A stretch of 64,000 bases of DNA from Nansenia antarctica. Taxonomy: Eukaryota > Chordata > Actinopteri > Argentiniformes > Microstomatidae. Location: NCBI GenBank assembly GCA_963989245.1, contig OZ022351.1:20921622-20985621 (forward strand), read 5' to 3'. Shown here one piece after another: positions 42,714 to 56,558 of the stretch. The translations under genes were made by a program, and so were the position numbers. Each line of letters starts with the position of its first letter. Within the stretch, counting starts at the first letter, position 1. The notes under the pieces are model-generated. The model worked only from the letters and a program-made list of their open reading frames with translations. It was not told where the DNA came from and searched no databases.

Positions 42714-44330
42714 TGTAAGACTTTCAAAGATACCTTCCGCCATCTAAGATCACCCTTCTGGCAGGAATATGCATGGAATATTAACATAAGATACTTTAGA
42801 ACACCATCGGTTATGTCCAAATACTCACAGAATGTCATGTCCAAATACTCACAGAATGATGCCAGATGTTGGAGGGAGTGTGGAGAAAATAATGCAGATC
42901 ACACCCATATCTTTCTTACATGTGAAAAAAATCAAAACATACTGGGCAGATATCATGCATATAATAGAAGAAATCTTCGGGAAAGTGGGAGCTCTAGAAC
43001 AACATAACTTAATTTAATAATAATTTTGCCATTTAGCAGACGCTTTTATCCAAAGCGACTTCCAATTACGAATTACAGGGACATTCCCCCTGGAGTAACT
43101 GAGGGCTAAGTGCCTTACTCAAGGGCACACTAGTAGTGGTGTGGTTTCAGGCGCCTTGTTTTGCCCCCTTGTTTGGCGCCTTGTTTGGCCCCCTTGTTTT
43201 GGGGGATATCCCTGAATAAATTTAGACAGGAAGAACTACACCTCATGTCAGTTTTGAGAATAACGGCATTGAAACAAATTACAAGAGGGTGGAAAAATGT
43301 GGAATCACCTACAGTAAACAAGTGGCTGGAAACAGTGGAAGAGGTATATAAAATGGAAAAAGTTAGTTATAAAATCACCAATACCGAAGAAGTATTTGAT
43401 AGAAGATGGGTCCCTTTCAGTGCATGGAGGGGGGGGGAGAACATAGGGACACGGTACAAGTGGTGCAGGGTCCCTGGGTTCTCTCCCCTTTCCCTGTCCT
43501 CTCCATGTAGTGAGAAATGAACTACCGAAGAGTCCATGAATTTGCAACGGATGGTATCAGAGTGAAAGAATGAATGAATAGATGAATAAGTGAAGGGGTG
43601 GATGAGCCATGAAAGGAAAAGATCTTGAAGGATTTGGAAGGGAGAATGTATGAAGGAATGCATGTTGACACAAGTGATAAGGGGTCATGGAGGGAATTAA
43701 CTCGTTAAAGGAAGATCTCAAACTATATCAGGGGGAGTGAATATTAGGGAACTTAACTTACAAATCAATATCCAACGAAAGCAGACTCTAAGGTAATTAG
43801 AAAAGAAAAACCGACTTTTCTTTAATATACTGTATATACAGTATATATTAAAAAAAAGTTTAATGTTTTATTTAACTACATTAACACAATTCATGTTTTA
43901 TTTTTGTTTCTTTTGTTTTCGTTGTCTTCTTTTAGTAGCGTCTTGCCCTTGTTGGTCTTTATATATCTTACTGTTTCGTTTTTGTTTAGCTGTGGCAGAG
44001 CATGTGTGTTATTTACCCTTTGATCGGGGTCTTGTTCTTGTCATGCTTGTTGTTTTTTCTGTTGTTGTTTTTTTAAAATTTTATTTATTTATTTAAAAAA
44101 AAGAAAATTACTCCTTGATCTTGTCATGCTTGTTTTTTGTTTTTTTTGTGTTTGGGTTGTGTTTGTGTTATCGGACTGGGTGGGGGGGGGGGGGGAATGG
44201 TGGGGGGGGGGGAAATGAGTGTCAGAATTTCTAAACTTTGTATAAATGTCGTGTGATTCTATGGAGGAAAAAAAAAAGAAAAAATTACACAATAAAGTAT
44301 AAAAAAAAGTATTAAAAAAAGACTGGTGTA
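42714..44330 (+). mobile_element. L1-like LINE 3' end after gene B
   Basis: The same L1-type tail as after gene A, but starting further 5' (FKDTFRHL, WNINIRYF and CWRECGE are encoded). It is interrupted by a short repeat at about 43012-43200 and carries an extra A/T-rich stretch near 44075-44115. Confidence 0.75.
43012..43200. mobile_element. Short interspersed repeat inside the L1 tail
   Basis: Contains catttagcagacgctttta and caaagcgacttcca, words found in very many teleost interspersed repeats. The gene A copy of the L1 tail lacks it. It is flanked by cttgtttt-type repeats. Confidence 0.7.
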
Positions 44331-44387
44331 AGCTCATGTCCATAGATGTGGTCACCTGACTACAGTGGTCTCTTCTGTTCTCCACAG

Positions 44388-44414
44388 AGCTGAGGAGGTT
44401 GCAGCAGTATGCAG
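44388..44414 (+). pseudogene. Orphan 27-bp mini-exon after gene B
   Basis: Same sequence as at 29452, with acceptor and donor kept. No SPRY exon follows. Confidence 0.65.
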
Positions 44415-44599
44415 GTGTGTGCTGTTTAAACATGTGATGCATTAATGATATATGACAGTAAATGCCCCCCCCTCCTCTTTGGCCTGTGCTTTGGGCTCTG
44501 GTGCTACATATGAATACAGGCATGAGAGAGGTCAGATGATGATGCTCAGTACTGTGTTGACAAGGAATAAACATTCTTAGTTAGTTTACTGTTGGTCAT

Positions 44600-45715
44600 T
44601 GTTACGAGCCTTCGGTCTAGGGAACCAGGGCCTGGCACATTGCAGCGATGCTGCGGGGTGTGGGTGCGATAACAAACAAAAATGCTGCAAAGCCGGAACT
44701 GAAATGAAATAATTTATTAATTAACAAAAAGAACGCCACAAGGAAACCAAGGGGACCCTGAACGGTGCCAAAATAATAAACAACAGAAAGCCCTAGCTAC
44801 CCAACCACACCAGATCTAAAATACATAGGAAAGGGTTGGCATCCATTCCTAACCTAGTGTATATAACAAGAATGTCTCTATGTGATGGTATGTAGACCCA
44901 TGGGCCTCTTACCTATCCCCTCTGGGCCTGTGTGTAGTAAAGACAACAAAACCCCTATACCGACTATGACTTTAAATATCAGCCAAATCCTAACAAACCC
45001 CCCCCCCCCCACTCATAAGAGCAAGCCTGGGCTGGCGATATTAATAAGCCCCCCCCCCCCCCCCCCCCTATTAGATATCAACATAGCATACCCATACATC
45101 AACAATGAGATAAGCTGATCCTTTAAAACTTTCATAGACCCTCTTGTAGTGTGACTCAATACAAGCTAGCTGGACCATCACCCTGAAGTGTAGGTTTGTC
45201 AGCCTCCTTGGCAGGACACAGAGAGAAGACACAGGGGCGGAAACAGTGTCAGACAACCCTGTAGCGAACACCGTACCTGACAGGTCGATAACGTCACCCA
45301 ACCCACGAGCCTGAGTGAGTGTGACCGGATAAACAGGAATTACATCTGGGAAATTCCAAGCCAAAACATCCAACTGCAGAATTGCTGGGGCACAGACACA
45401 ACACCCATGTCAAAACCTTGTACCAACACACTGGACCCACTGAATGAGTCATCAGATAAACCTAACACACTGGACAGAACAAAAGACTGTGCAGCTCCAG
45501 TATCCCTTATAATGTGAACGGGCCGCTGGTCCCCCACCTCACCCCCACCTCACCACTTATGGGAAAACATTCCATCAAGCATAAATGGGTTGTAACTGGG
45601 ATCCAGAGAGTCATTCATGCCAGCCACTTCAGGCATCAATGTCACTGGCTTCAGCAACGTCTGCACCAAGCCGACCTCCTTTGGTCGCTGAACGGGCAGG
45701 GCCTGTTCCATGGAT
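44600..45715 (-). mobile_element. Gypsy remnant after gene B, LTR truncated
   Basis: Copy of the Gypsy remnant after gene A. About 300 bp of the LTR that includes the TATA-like box is missing; the sequence jumps from cctaacaaa to a C-rich run near 44998. The DTGAAQSF protease motif remains (about 45475-45510, minus strand). Confidence 0.8.
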
Positions 45716-45723
45716 CATGTGTA

Positions 45724-45931
45724 CTGTGTTCTACAGATGAGATCTGTGTTCTATAGATGATGTCTGTGTTCTATAGATGATGTCTGTTCTATAGATGAGG
45801 TCTGTGTTCTATAGATGATGTCTGTTCTATAAATGATGTCTGTATTCTATAGATAATGTCTGTTCTATAGATGATGTCTGTGTTCTATAGATAATGTCTG
45901 TTCTATAGATGATGTCTGTGTTCTATAAATG
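45724..45931 (+). repeat. Minisatellite, left of endonuclease LINE (B/C)
   Basis: Same array and same variant order as 31015-31229. Confidence 0.95.
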
Positions 45932-45932
45932 A

Positions 45933-48900
45933 TGATCACACGGTAACAGACCCTGGAACGGAAATGACAACGAATCAAATGATCAGCACGGTAGTTGACG
46001 GAGTAACAACACTGGCAGGACATAAGCTACAAAGCTGCATCTGTGGCTGGAAAAAGATAACATCAGAGAAGGGTCTCAAGATCCACCAGGGCAGGAAAAA
46101 GTGCCTAAGAGAGCTTAGCGAGGTGCCTCGCATTGACCACTACTTCCTCAGAGGTAGGGCAAATCAGTCGAGTGAAGCCCAGTGGCAGGATATTCACCAC
46201 AGTCCACAGGGTATCAGAACCCCAGACGAAGCTCAACCAAGTACAGATCCATCAACGGACATGAGTCCAGAGCCTATCCAGCCACAGACAGCAGTAGAGA
46301 GGAAGATGAATGGACGAAAGCCTCAAATCTTGTGGCCTAAAGCCTGCCAGAAAAAGGAGTGGGAAAACACAGACACAGACCTTGTCCATCTTCTAGAAGG
46401 TCTGAAAGGGGGAGTGGAAAGAAAGCTGGACAAGATTGGAGAGATCATTTACAGCTATGGAGCAGAGAGATTTGGGGTGAAAAGTAAGAACCATGGGACA
46501 CAGAAGGAACCATCAGCCCATCTCAAGTCCAGGAGACAACAAGAGATTGAAAGACTTGTGAAAGAAAGAAGGTGCCTGAGAAAACAGTGGAAGAAGGCCA
46601 CAGAAGTGGAAAGGAAAGGACTTGAGGCACTACAGGCCGACATCAAGCAGCGTCTTGCAACACTGCGAAGAGCAGAATGCTTGAAAAGCAACACAAGAAG
46701 AAAGAGCGAACGAGGACTGCCTTCTACAGAGATCCCTACAAGTTCGTCAAAGACCTCTTTGTCAAGGAGAAAACGGGGACCCTCAAAGTACCCATAAGGG
46801 ACCTAGAGGAGCACCTGAGGAAGACCTACTCCGACAACCAGAGGCATGTGCCAGCCAGCATTCCGGATGACATGCCACCAACCCAACCACCTGAGCACCA
46901 GATGGAAACAAGGCCCCCTACATGGAGCGAAGTTGAGAGCACAGTAAAACGGGCAAAAACAGCCTCAGCCCCTGGGCCCAACGGCGTTCCATACAGGCTA
47001 TATAAGAACAGTCCAGGCGTCTTGAAATACCTCTGGAAGCTAATGAAAGTGGCATGGGAAAAGGGAATCATACCAAAGGCATAGCGAAGGGCAGGAGGGA
47101 TCCTGATTCCCAAAGAGAAGAATTCCTCAACCATCGACCAGTTCCGCCAGATCAGTCTACTGAATGTGGAAGGAAAGATTTTCTTCAGTGTTGTGGCCCA
47201 GAGGCTCTCAGTATTCTTGCAGAAGAACACCTCAGTGCAGAAGGCAGGGATAAGTGGATTCTCAGGATGCCTGGAACACACAAATGTCATCTGGCACCAG
47301 GTACAAACGGCCAAGAAGGAGAAGAAAGACCTGCATGTGGTTTTCTTAGATCTTGCCAATGCCTTCGGGTCAGTGCCTCATGAGATTTTGTGGACAGCGT
47401 TCAACTTCTTCCAAGTCCCAGAGGGCATCACAAGGCTGGTCAAAGCCTACTTCCAGGACCTCCAGTTCTGTGTTACAGCACAAGCCAGTACAACTGCATA
47501 ATGGCATAATGGCGGGCTGCACCATCTCTCCACTGGCGTTTACCATGGCAATGGAGCTCATTATTCGAGCATCCCGATGGGTTGTTGGAGGGGAACGGTT
47601 GAAGAGCGGGCTGCTTCTTCCTCCAATCAGGGCGTACATGGATGACATGACGACAATAACAACAACAAACACATGCACCAAACGCCTGCTGGATAAACTC
47701 CAGGGAAACATCAAATGGGCACGAATGGAGATTTAACCCAGCAAGTCCCGCAGTATCTCCATTGTCAAAGGCAAGCTCGCCAATGAGAGGTTCCACGTCG
47801 ACAACGAGCCAATACCAACAGTTCTGGAGAAGCCTATCAAAAGCCTTGGCCGCTGGTATAGCGCAGAACTCAAAGACTCGAAGCAGGTGGAACAACTCAG
47901 GCAGGATACAATCAGTGGCCTCAAGCAGATCAACAACACTGCTCTCCCTGGGAAGCTGAAGCTGTGGTGCTTTCAGTTTGGGCTGCTGCCCTGTCTCATG
48001 TGGCCAATTTCCATCTACGAGGTCACACTATCCCAAACCAACCGGCTGGAGAGACTGGTGAATGCACAAGTGAGGAAGTGGCTTGGACTGCCGAGAGGCC
48101 TTAGCAGCATAGGCCTGTATGGCAACGGAGCCCTCTCCCTACCAATCTCAAGCCTGGTGGAGGAGTACAAATGTGCCAAATCAAGGCTGGTAATGACACT
48201 CACAGAATCCCGGGATCCATTCGTCAGAGGTGCTGCTCCGATCCTAGCAACGGGGAGGAAATGGATGCCATCTGCAGCAGTTGCGGTGGCAAAGACTGCC
48301 CTCAGACACCGGGATATAGTGGGGCATGTCCAACATGGCAGAGGGGGCCTTGGTTTGGAAACAACAACACCCACATGGCAAAAGGCTACTCCAACCGAAC
48401 GGCGGAAGATGGTGGTTGAGGAGGTGCGCCACCAGGAGGAAGCAGCCAGGTGCGCCAAGGCAGTCTCCCAAGCCCAGCAAGGCCGCTGGATGAAGTGGGA
48501 GAGCGTGGAGAGGAGGAAAATCACGTGGAACGAGCTGTGGAGCATGGAGTTTAATAAGTTTCATCATCAGAGCCACATATGATGTCCTGCCCTCTCCTAC
48601 CAACCTACATCTCTGGTATGGAGAGGACCCAGCCTGTCTCCAGTGTGCAGCCCCAGCAACCCTCAAACATATCTTGGTGGGTTGCAAGACCAGTCTAACT
48701 CAAGGAAGATACACCTGGCGCCACAACCAAGTGCTAAAGTGCTTGGCTGCCGAACTTGAGCACAAGAGGGTAACCACCAACGCCATGCCTCTAAATGCCC
48801 AGATTACCTTTCCACGGACAATCTTCATCCGGGAAGGGGACAAACAGCGGACCAAGCCATCACCTCCAGACTCAGGCCCACTGAACGCAGCCCGGGATTG

Positions 48901-49560
48901 GGAAATGCGGGTAGACCTCAGCCAGAGGCTCACCTTCCCACCCGAAATTGCAGCGACCAACCTGCGCCCAGACCTAGTCCTCTGGTCCAAGTCCTGCCGG
49001 CGTGTCTTCATCGTAGAACTGACGGTCCCATGGGAGGAGGCCATCGATGAGGCATTCGAATGGAAGAGGCTGCGGTATGCCAACTTAGCAGTCGAAGCAG
49101 AGGGGCGGGGCTGGAACGTGAAGGTGTGGCCAGTGGAGGTGGGCTGCAGAGGCTTTGTAGCCAGCTCCACCACAAGGCTCCTGAGGGCAATAGGGATCAG
49201 AGGACAGGCCCAACGGAAGGCAATTAAAGAACTGTCCACTGCAGCAGAACGGAGCAGTCACTGGCTGTGGCTGAAACGTAGGGACCCAACATGGGCTCCC
49301 AAATGACCACGTGGTGCCACCATGCGACACACACCCAGGCCTGATCAGCCTGTGGTGGGCCAACCTCGGCAGAGGGTGTCTTGTGATAAATGGCCGAAAC
49401 ACCCAATGAGGTCGGGGACCACAACTGAAGATGTGTCGTACTGGTGGCACCACGTGATCATTGCCAAATTCCACTCCACCTAAGAGGACATCTCCAACTC
49501 CACTCAGTCAATTGTTGTGCTGAATATTTAGGGATTTTAACATCTAGTCCTATTAAGAAT
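45933..49560 (+). mobile_element. REL-endonuclease LINE inserted in the minisatellite (B/C)
   Basis: Near-identical to 31230-34870 at an offset of about 14.7 kb. The RT box YMDD is at 47635-47646 and the endonuclease part at about 48955-49035. The junctions within the minisatellite are the same, so this is one insertion copied by segmental duplication. Confidence 0.88.
45964..49306 (+). pseudogene. REL-LINE polyprotein, broken (B/C copy)
   Basis: Domains are as in the A/B copy. It shares the early frameshift and the TAG at about 47082-47084. It differs by a short in-frame-scale deletion near 47228 and by having CAG where the A/B copy has a TAG at about 32546. Shared lesions show the element was already dead when duplicated. 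Confidence 0.85.
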
Positions 49561-49566
49561 CCTTCT

Positions 49567-49686
49567 GTGTTCTATAGATGATATCTGTTTTATAGATGAT
49601 GTCTGTGTTCTATAGATGATGTCTGTTCTATAGATGATGTCTGTGTTCTATAGATGATGTATGTCTATGTTCTATAGATGATGTCT
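49567..49686 (+). repeat. Minisatellite, right of endonuclease LINE (B/C)
   Basis: Same as 34880-34988 with one extra unit. Confidence 0.93.
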
Positions 49687-49939
49687 GTGCCAGGATAGCG
49701 GATCAAACGTGTCATTTTACACTGCAATCTCACACACCGTATCAGCCAGGATAGCGGTTGAACACATGCAGTATCTATATGTATCTATTCTTTATATATA
49801 TATATTTATTTTGTATTACTATCCTTCTTTTTCTGTAGTATTTTAAATTGTTTATGCTATATGTAAAGCACTTTGAATTGCCCCTGTTGTATGAAATGTG
49901 CTATATAAATAAACTTGCCTTGCCTTACCTACAACCTTT

Positions 49940-50311
49940 GGGGGCGTTCACACGTGACTTCTTTTTTTTAGAAAAAAGCGAGGCCTTCAGCGCCTTTTTA
50001 CATGCAACCCTATGGGAAAAGGGAAAAAACTGCCGCGAATCAAATGTTGCCGGTCAAGCAAATGTTGACGATCAGCTTTGCTGCGTGCATTATCGACTTT
50101 AGCAGACATGCAAATAAAAAACTTTTATTGAGTACAAAATCGATTTTCCTTTGTTCAAAATCGATTTTCCTTTGCGCAAAATGTATTTTCTTTTGCGCAA
50201 AATATTTTTTTTCTTGAAATAATTGTGGCACATAATTAACTCCATAAAAAGGGAAAAGGCGTTCAAGGCGGCGCTTTAAAAAAATAAAAGACGTCAAGTG
50301 TGAACGCCCCC
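49940..50311. mobile_element. 0.4-kb MITE upstream of gene C
   Basis: Copy of the MITE at 35249, a little shorter. The left inverted repeat has one change (cacgtgac). Confidence 0.85.
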
Positions 50312-50483
50312 TTTCACGTCACTTTGCTGAAATGAAAGTGTTTTGCCCAGAGGTATTATTGTTAATTTTGACAGACTTGGTCCTCCATAAGAGGCATCTT
50401 CAGAAAGTCACTCAACACTGCTTAACTGAGTGTATTGTCCTGTCCTGTCAACTGCCAAGTCAATCGAAAGAGTTTACTATTTT

Positions 50484-50777
50484 ACTACAGTCGTTTGTGT
50501 TTCTTCCCTGCGCGGTAATGATCTAAGCAACGAAAACCAAACTGCGTTTTGACTTTGAGTAATGAGAGACAGCGCGACACTGTAGGTGTTGCAGACGTTT
50601 ATAAACGAGCAATTTAGAAACACTGAATAGTAGTGTTGTAGTGCTAGTGCATAGTGTTGTAGTGCTAGTGCATAGTGTTGTACTGCTAGTGCATAGTGTT
50701 GTAGTGCTAGTGTTTGTTCAGGGCTGGGCTGTTTGCATCGTGAGCTGTCGGGATCACACAGGCTCGTCCAAGTAAAG
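50484..50777 (+). promoter_or_regulatory. Gene C promoter region and noncoding exon 1
   Basis: Same IRF-like words as B (gtttgtgtttcttccc, cgaaaaccaaact). It adds about four copies of a 24-bp repeat around tagtgttgtagtgctagtgca (50630-50712). Exon 1 donor is after 50777. Confidence 0.55.
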
Positions 50778-51419
50778 GTAGGTCTACCGTCATTCAGAAT
50801 AAAAGCTTTTTCTTTACACGATTTACAAATCAGGCTATATTACAACACAGTAACCACCACATCCAAAAATAAAATGAACAAAATCAAAAATGTGACAGAT
50901 TTTTACCTTAAGTATAACAATAATTCACAGTAGTCCTACACACTTTTTTTTGTTGCTATGCAGTTTGAGTGAGTCCAACAGAGATGTCAATTCCAAAGTG
51001 AAGGCTTTAAATCTGCTTCCCAAACTTACATTTCTGTATGTAAAATGTGCCCATCAAATCATAACATTTACATAGGTAAAGTTACGTTCAGAGTACAGAG
51101 AGATGACATGAAAATACATGTTTATGAATTACATTCATAAACAAAGGGGACAAAGTGGCTCAATATTGCAAAAAAGATTGCAATTCTTATCAACATCTGC
51201 AATTTTAGCATTCGTAAGATAGATTGTTGTGCAAAACGTTCAAATTGACCTCTCTTGCTTTGCTTAGTACACAAACCCAATGTCCTCTATCAATGAATTC
51301 TAATACAAAGTTCCTTTTACAAAGAAACACCTCTCTTATGTGTTTGTTACCACACTATGGGTGGTTTATATCCTTGGATGTCTTTGTAAACAGCAACCAT
51401 CGTGTCCTGCTTCCTAGAT

Positions 51420-52161
51420 ATGTCTGTCCCCAGCAGTCTCCAGTCTGAAGAGGTGTTCCAGTGCTCCATCTGTTTGCACATGTTCACTGAGCCAGTCTCC
51501 ATCCCATGTGGACACAACTTCTGTAAGACCTGCATCAACACACACTGGGATAGTAGAGACCTGTGCCAGTGTCCCCTCTGTCAGAGTACATATAATAGCA
51601 GACCTGAGCTCTGTGTCAACACAGTGATGAGAGAAGCTGTTGATAACTGTAAAGAAACAGCAAGACGCAGAGCCCGAGCAGCCCCAGCCCCAGGCCCTGT
51701 CCCTGCCCCACCCCCAGCCCATGTCCCTGGTTCAGCTCCAGCCCCAGCACCTGCCCCAGCCCTATCCTCATCCCCAGCCCCTGGCCCTTCCCCTGCCCCA
51801 GCCCCTGACCCTGCCCCTGCTTCATCCCCAGCCCCTGCCCCAGCCCATGTCCCTGCTTCATCCCCAGCCCCTGCCCCAGCCCCTGACCCTGCCCCTGCTT
51901 CATCCCCAGCCCCTGGCCCTTCCCCTGCCCCAGCCCCTGACCCTGACCCTGCTTCAGCCCCAGCCCCAGCTAGGCCTGGTAGCAATTCTTCAGGGAGCAG
52001 GTTGGTGTTCCTAGGGTTCTGTCTGGCTGGTCTGGTGTTCTTCCTGTATCGACAGACCCACCTGGAGCCTGACCAGAGTGGCACATGTTCACTGACAGAC
52101 CCAGAGGCAGCGTGTAAAAGACCATACAAACCACCGGGAGAGTGGGGAGAGAAGATGGTGG

Positions 52162-52203
<42 letters not shown>

Positions 52204-55171
52204 GCGTGTCTGTGTGCACGTGCATGTGCATATGTGTGTGTGTGAGAGAGAGTGAGAGAGGGAGAACGAGTGGGGAAAAAATGGTGTGTGTGTGCATGCG
52301 TGAGTGTGTGTGTGAGGGAGTGAGAGATTGAGAAGATGGTGGGTATGGGGTTGTTATTGTCTTGTTTATTAGTTTTCCTGTCTCAGCTTCAGAAAATGAC
52401 GTCTGAGATGCAGCAGATGATCCAGGACCGTCTGGAGAAGGTGAAGGAGGTCAAACACTCAGTAGAGCTCAGCACGGTGAGTCCTCCTGACCTCTCACCT
52501 ATGATGTGTTCTAATGTAGAAGTTCCCCCACCCGACAGGTCCAGGGCTCCTAAGAGGTCTAGATGTGTTCATGGATTCAGAGAGGTCTTCATTACTGGAA
52601 GCTGTGGTTCTCATGGTTTACACACATGTACAGTTTGTATTCAATTGTGATCGACATGGCTATATCATGTGGTCATGTTGACGTGCACATACATTTTTCC
52701 TCAGAGAGAATCAGACAGAGAGAGAAAGTTCAGTTTGCAGTTCATCCGTGATCTGAAGCTCTTGTTTGAGGGAAGCCTGGCTGAGCTCATTGAGATTGAG
52801 GAGCAGCAGAAAGCAGCAAAGAGGCGGGCTGAGGGGCTCATTAAAGAGCTGGAGGAGGAAGTCACTGAGCTACAGAGGAGAAGCATTGAGCTGGAGCAGC
52901 TCTCACACAATGAGGACCACCTCCTCCTCCTCCTACAGGTCAGTGTCCTTCTCTCTCATCGCTACATGAGTAGTGCTGCTCTTTTATTAGAATCATTTGT
53001 TTTTATTTATTCTTCCTGCATTGCATTGCAGTTGTGTATGATATGTATATTGTACAGTGTGTATTTATTTATTTATCACTCTCAATGCCTAATGTCTCCT
53101 ACTGTTTCGTGTCCAATACTGGTCTGAGATCAGAGTTCACAGTGATTCTCTCTCTTCTCTTCTGTTGCAGAGTGAGAGTCTCCCATCCAAGGACTGGTCT
53201 GAGATCAGAGTTCACAGTGATCTCTCTCTAAGGACTGTGAGAGTGTTCCTGTCTCAGCTGGTGGAGAAACTTCAGAGTGAAACCAAGAGGGTGTCTGACG
53301 TTTGTGTTGGTAAGGACTGATAAGGACCTTCTTACATCAATGTGGAAAGTAGCTTATATCTGATATTCAGTAGTTTGTCCAAGAGGCTGCTTGATGTTGT
53401 TAAGACTTATTATATGCCAGTCACTGATAGGTATTCGTTACCGGCTAAGTGTGTGCATGCATACATCAGGCCATGGCAACAGTCAGTGAGCATGAAAAAG
53501 AACAATGCTTTGCTAGGTGGCAGGTTTGGGGTCGGTGAGGGCATAACCAAGACTTGCAACCCAAACGTTCCACCCAAAGCTAATTCTTGTTGCTAATGTT
53601 AAAATGTGCTAATACCTTCCCCTGACATACCCTTACCAAGTGAATGCCTGGCCCTTACCATAACCACTTAAAGTTAATACCAAAGTTGCTAACAACGTTT
53701 TGTTTTTTTTTGTGAGGGGGGGGGGGGGCGGGGGGTTCTGCATGCTATGGGGGCCAACTGGCCTACTACTATACTTGCTGCATGCATGTTCTACTTAGAG
53801 ACTGTGCTGGATAAGCACAACTGAATGACATACCTTCTTACTATCACTGTGGACCTCGTATCGATAATATTCATTTTCTGTCAAAGACCCGAACAAGTTT
53901 CTATTCAGGACATATAACTACCGGTACTCTGAAGATAACTATACACTGTAGATACAAAGTATGAACATACACACTAATATGTGAGGTGGAATACGTTATA
54001 TACATTTACTGAAAAGATTTAAGCTTATGCCTATATACAGTATATGTGGTCACCTGACTACAGTGGTCTCTTCTGTGTCCACAGAGCTGAGGAGGATGCA
54101 GCAGTACGCAGGTATGTGCTGTTTAAACATGTAATGCATTGATGATGTATGACAGTAAATGACCCCTCCTCCTCCTTTAACTCCTCTCTTAAGACAGTAG
54201 AAGGACAATATTGACTCCTTCAATATTGAAGGGACTTGTGTCCCACATTTCTGTCAGGACAAATTAGAGATACCATCAAAGAGAGTGTTGGTCGAGCAAT
54301 GGTAGAGAGAGAGCACGGGCCACGCTCCTCTCTTGTGTATCCTTCAGGCAGGAAGTACACCTGACAGTCTGTCTGACCAACACTGCCCTCTGGGGCTATG
54401 GGGTGTGTAGTCAGTTATGTAGTGTTTAGTCAATGCAGACCAATCTACCCAGATCTGGGGTCATGACACTAGACAGTATTGATGTAACAGCATGGTAAAG
54501 ACCCAGTATAAACTATATACATGTATATGTATATAGCCATTCTTGTCCATGCCCTGGTCACTTCCCATTTAGACTATTGTAATGCTATTGTAAATCCTCT
54601 TTGGTCTCCCACACAAATGTCTCCATAAACTCCAACTGGTCCAGAACTCAGCTGCACGCATCATTACTAGAACTCCCTCCATTCACCATATCACTCCAGT
54701 TCTCCAACAACTTCATTGGCTCCCCATCAAATTCCGTATTCATTTTAAGATTCTCCTTCTCACCTTTAAGGCTCTCCATAACCTATCACCATCATACCTC
54801 TCTGAACTCCTTCTTACTCACACTCCCTCCCGTAGTCTCAGATTCTCCTCTGCCAACCAACTTGTCATACCTTCTGCCCGCCTGACTACTATGGGATCTA
54901 GAGCCTTCGGCCGTTCTGCTCCCTGCCTCTGGAACTCTCTGCCACCTAACATATGCAATTTTTACACTCTCACCACTTTCAAATCCAGTCTTAAAACACA
55001 CCTTTTCACAATGGCTTACTTGGTTTGATCTCCTGTATTTTGTTTGTTGTTATATCAGATTTTGCTGTTTTTATCTCATTTTGCTTTGTTGATTTTAATG
55101 TTTTGATATGTGGTTTTAAACTGTCTTGTAAGGTGTCCTTGAGAGCCTTGAAAGGCACCCATAAATAAAAT

Positions 55172-55213
<42 letters not shown>

Positions 55214-55760
55214 GTCCTCCACAGTGGACGTTACTCTGGACCCTGATACAGCGAATCATTGGCTCATCCTGTCTAAAGATGGGAAACAAGTGAGCCTGGG
55301 ACACAAGCGACAGAATCTCCCTGACAACCCAAAGAGATTTGATGCTGTTATCTCTGTCTTGGGGAAGGAGGGCTTCTCCTCAGGGAGATTCTACTATGAG
55401 GTGCAGGTGAAGGACAAGACTAGCTGGGTTTTAGGTGTAGGCAGAGAGTCCATCAACAGGAAGAGGAAGATTACAGTTAGCCCTAACAAAGGTTACTGGA
55501 CTGTGAGGCTGTGGGATGGGGAGTACAAGGCTCTAGCTGACCTTCCTGTCCTCCTCTCTCTCAGTCAGAAGCCCCAGAAGGTGGGGGTGTTTGTAGATTA
55601 TGAGGGGGGTGAGGTCTCCTTCTATGATGTGGACAACAGGTCTCCTATCTACTCCTTTACTGGCATCACCTTCACTGAGAAACTCTTTCCATTCTTCAGC
55701 CCTCATTTTAATGATGGTGGTAAGAACTCAGTCCCACTGGTCATCATTCCTGTCAGTTAA
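51420..55760 (+). CDS. Gene C: RING / Pro-Ala / TM / coiled-coil / SPRY protein (TRIM-like)
   Basis: Coding exons: 51420-52157, 52387-52476, 52705-52938, 53171-53309, 54085-54111 and 55225-55760. They join in phase to 587 residues. The start is the ATG two bases after the acceptor cttcctag. RING residues are as in A. The hydrophobic span is residues 195-210 and SPRY starts at 410. Exon 4 has one extra Leu codon. The front of the SPRY agrees with A (VSLG, AVISV, VLGVG, RKRKI) while later parts agree with B (GEYKALA, EGGEVSFYDVDNRSPIY). No stop or frameshift was found. Confidence 0.9.
54536..55207 (+). mobile_element. L2-like LINE 3' end next to gene C SPRY exon
   Basis: Same insertion as in gene B but without its internal deletion, so the pol end is fuller (CLWNSLPPNICNF, then SLKTHLF). 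It ends in (ATT)n directly before the SPRY acceptor. Confidence 0.9.
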
Positions 55761-56257
55761 ACAGACTGAGAAAAGATTTCATTTTTGGGGGATTTAAATT
55801 TTTCATTCTTCAACATTTTAACTTTTACTTTTTTTGACAGGATGGAGAGAAACCTTGTTTAAGTGATTCACAGTATAGAACATATTGTGATGGTTATGTA
55901 TTTCACACAAAACTAAAAAGATGAAATGAGATGCTTCAATACAAATGTCTGATAGCTGATTCCCTCTCATTGAATGAAATGTAGTTGATTTTTTGTTTCT
56001 TATCATTGTTGTTCTTATCATGTTTCTTATCATTGAATACAGCATAAGAGTTGTAAATGTAAATTTGGTTGAATAAAGCTGTTATTGCTGACGTGGTTTG
56101 CTGAAACTCTTTGTTGATGAAAGGTAACATACCGTAGATGATGCTCATAGAAAACAAATACTCCTGTCATCACACTTGTAGATAAAACACAGACACACAA
56201 TAGGAGGTAGGTAGCTTTATATGTACTCAAAGCATTACATTGCTTGTGTGCAAGCAT

Positions 56258-56269
56258 ACACACGTACAC

Positions 56270-56311
<42 letters not shown>

Positions 56312-56375
56312 ACACGCAGACACACAGACATACACACACATACGCACACACAGACATACAGTACATACACACACA

Positions 56376-56422
<47 letters not shown>
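56258..56422. repeat. (CA)n microsatellite
   Basis: About 165 bp of CA-rich repeat after gene C, absent at the matching place after gene B. Confidence 0.95.
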
Positions 56423-56423
<1 letters not shown>

Positions 56424-56558
56424 ATATTTCCATATGTATTGAAAGTAGAACCCAAAGAGAGGATAACACTCTGGTGGACTGTACTCTACTGTACTCTACT
56501 GATTCTACTGTGTTTAACTTTGGAATAGGTTGAAACATCAAGTAACCTTGTTTTAACA

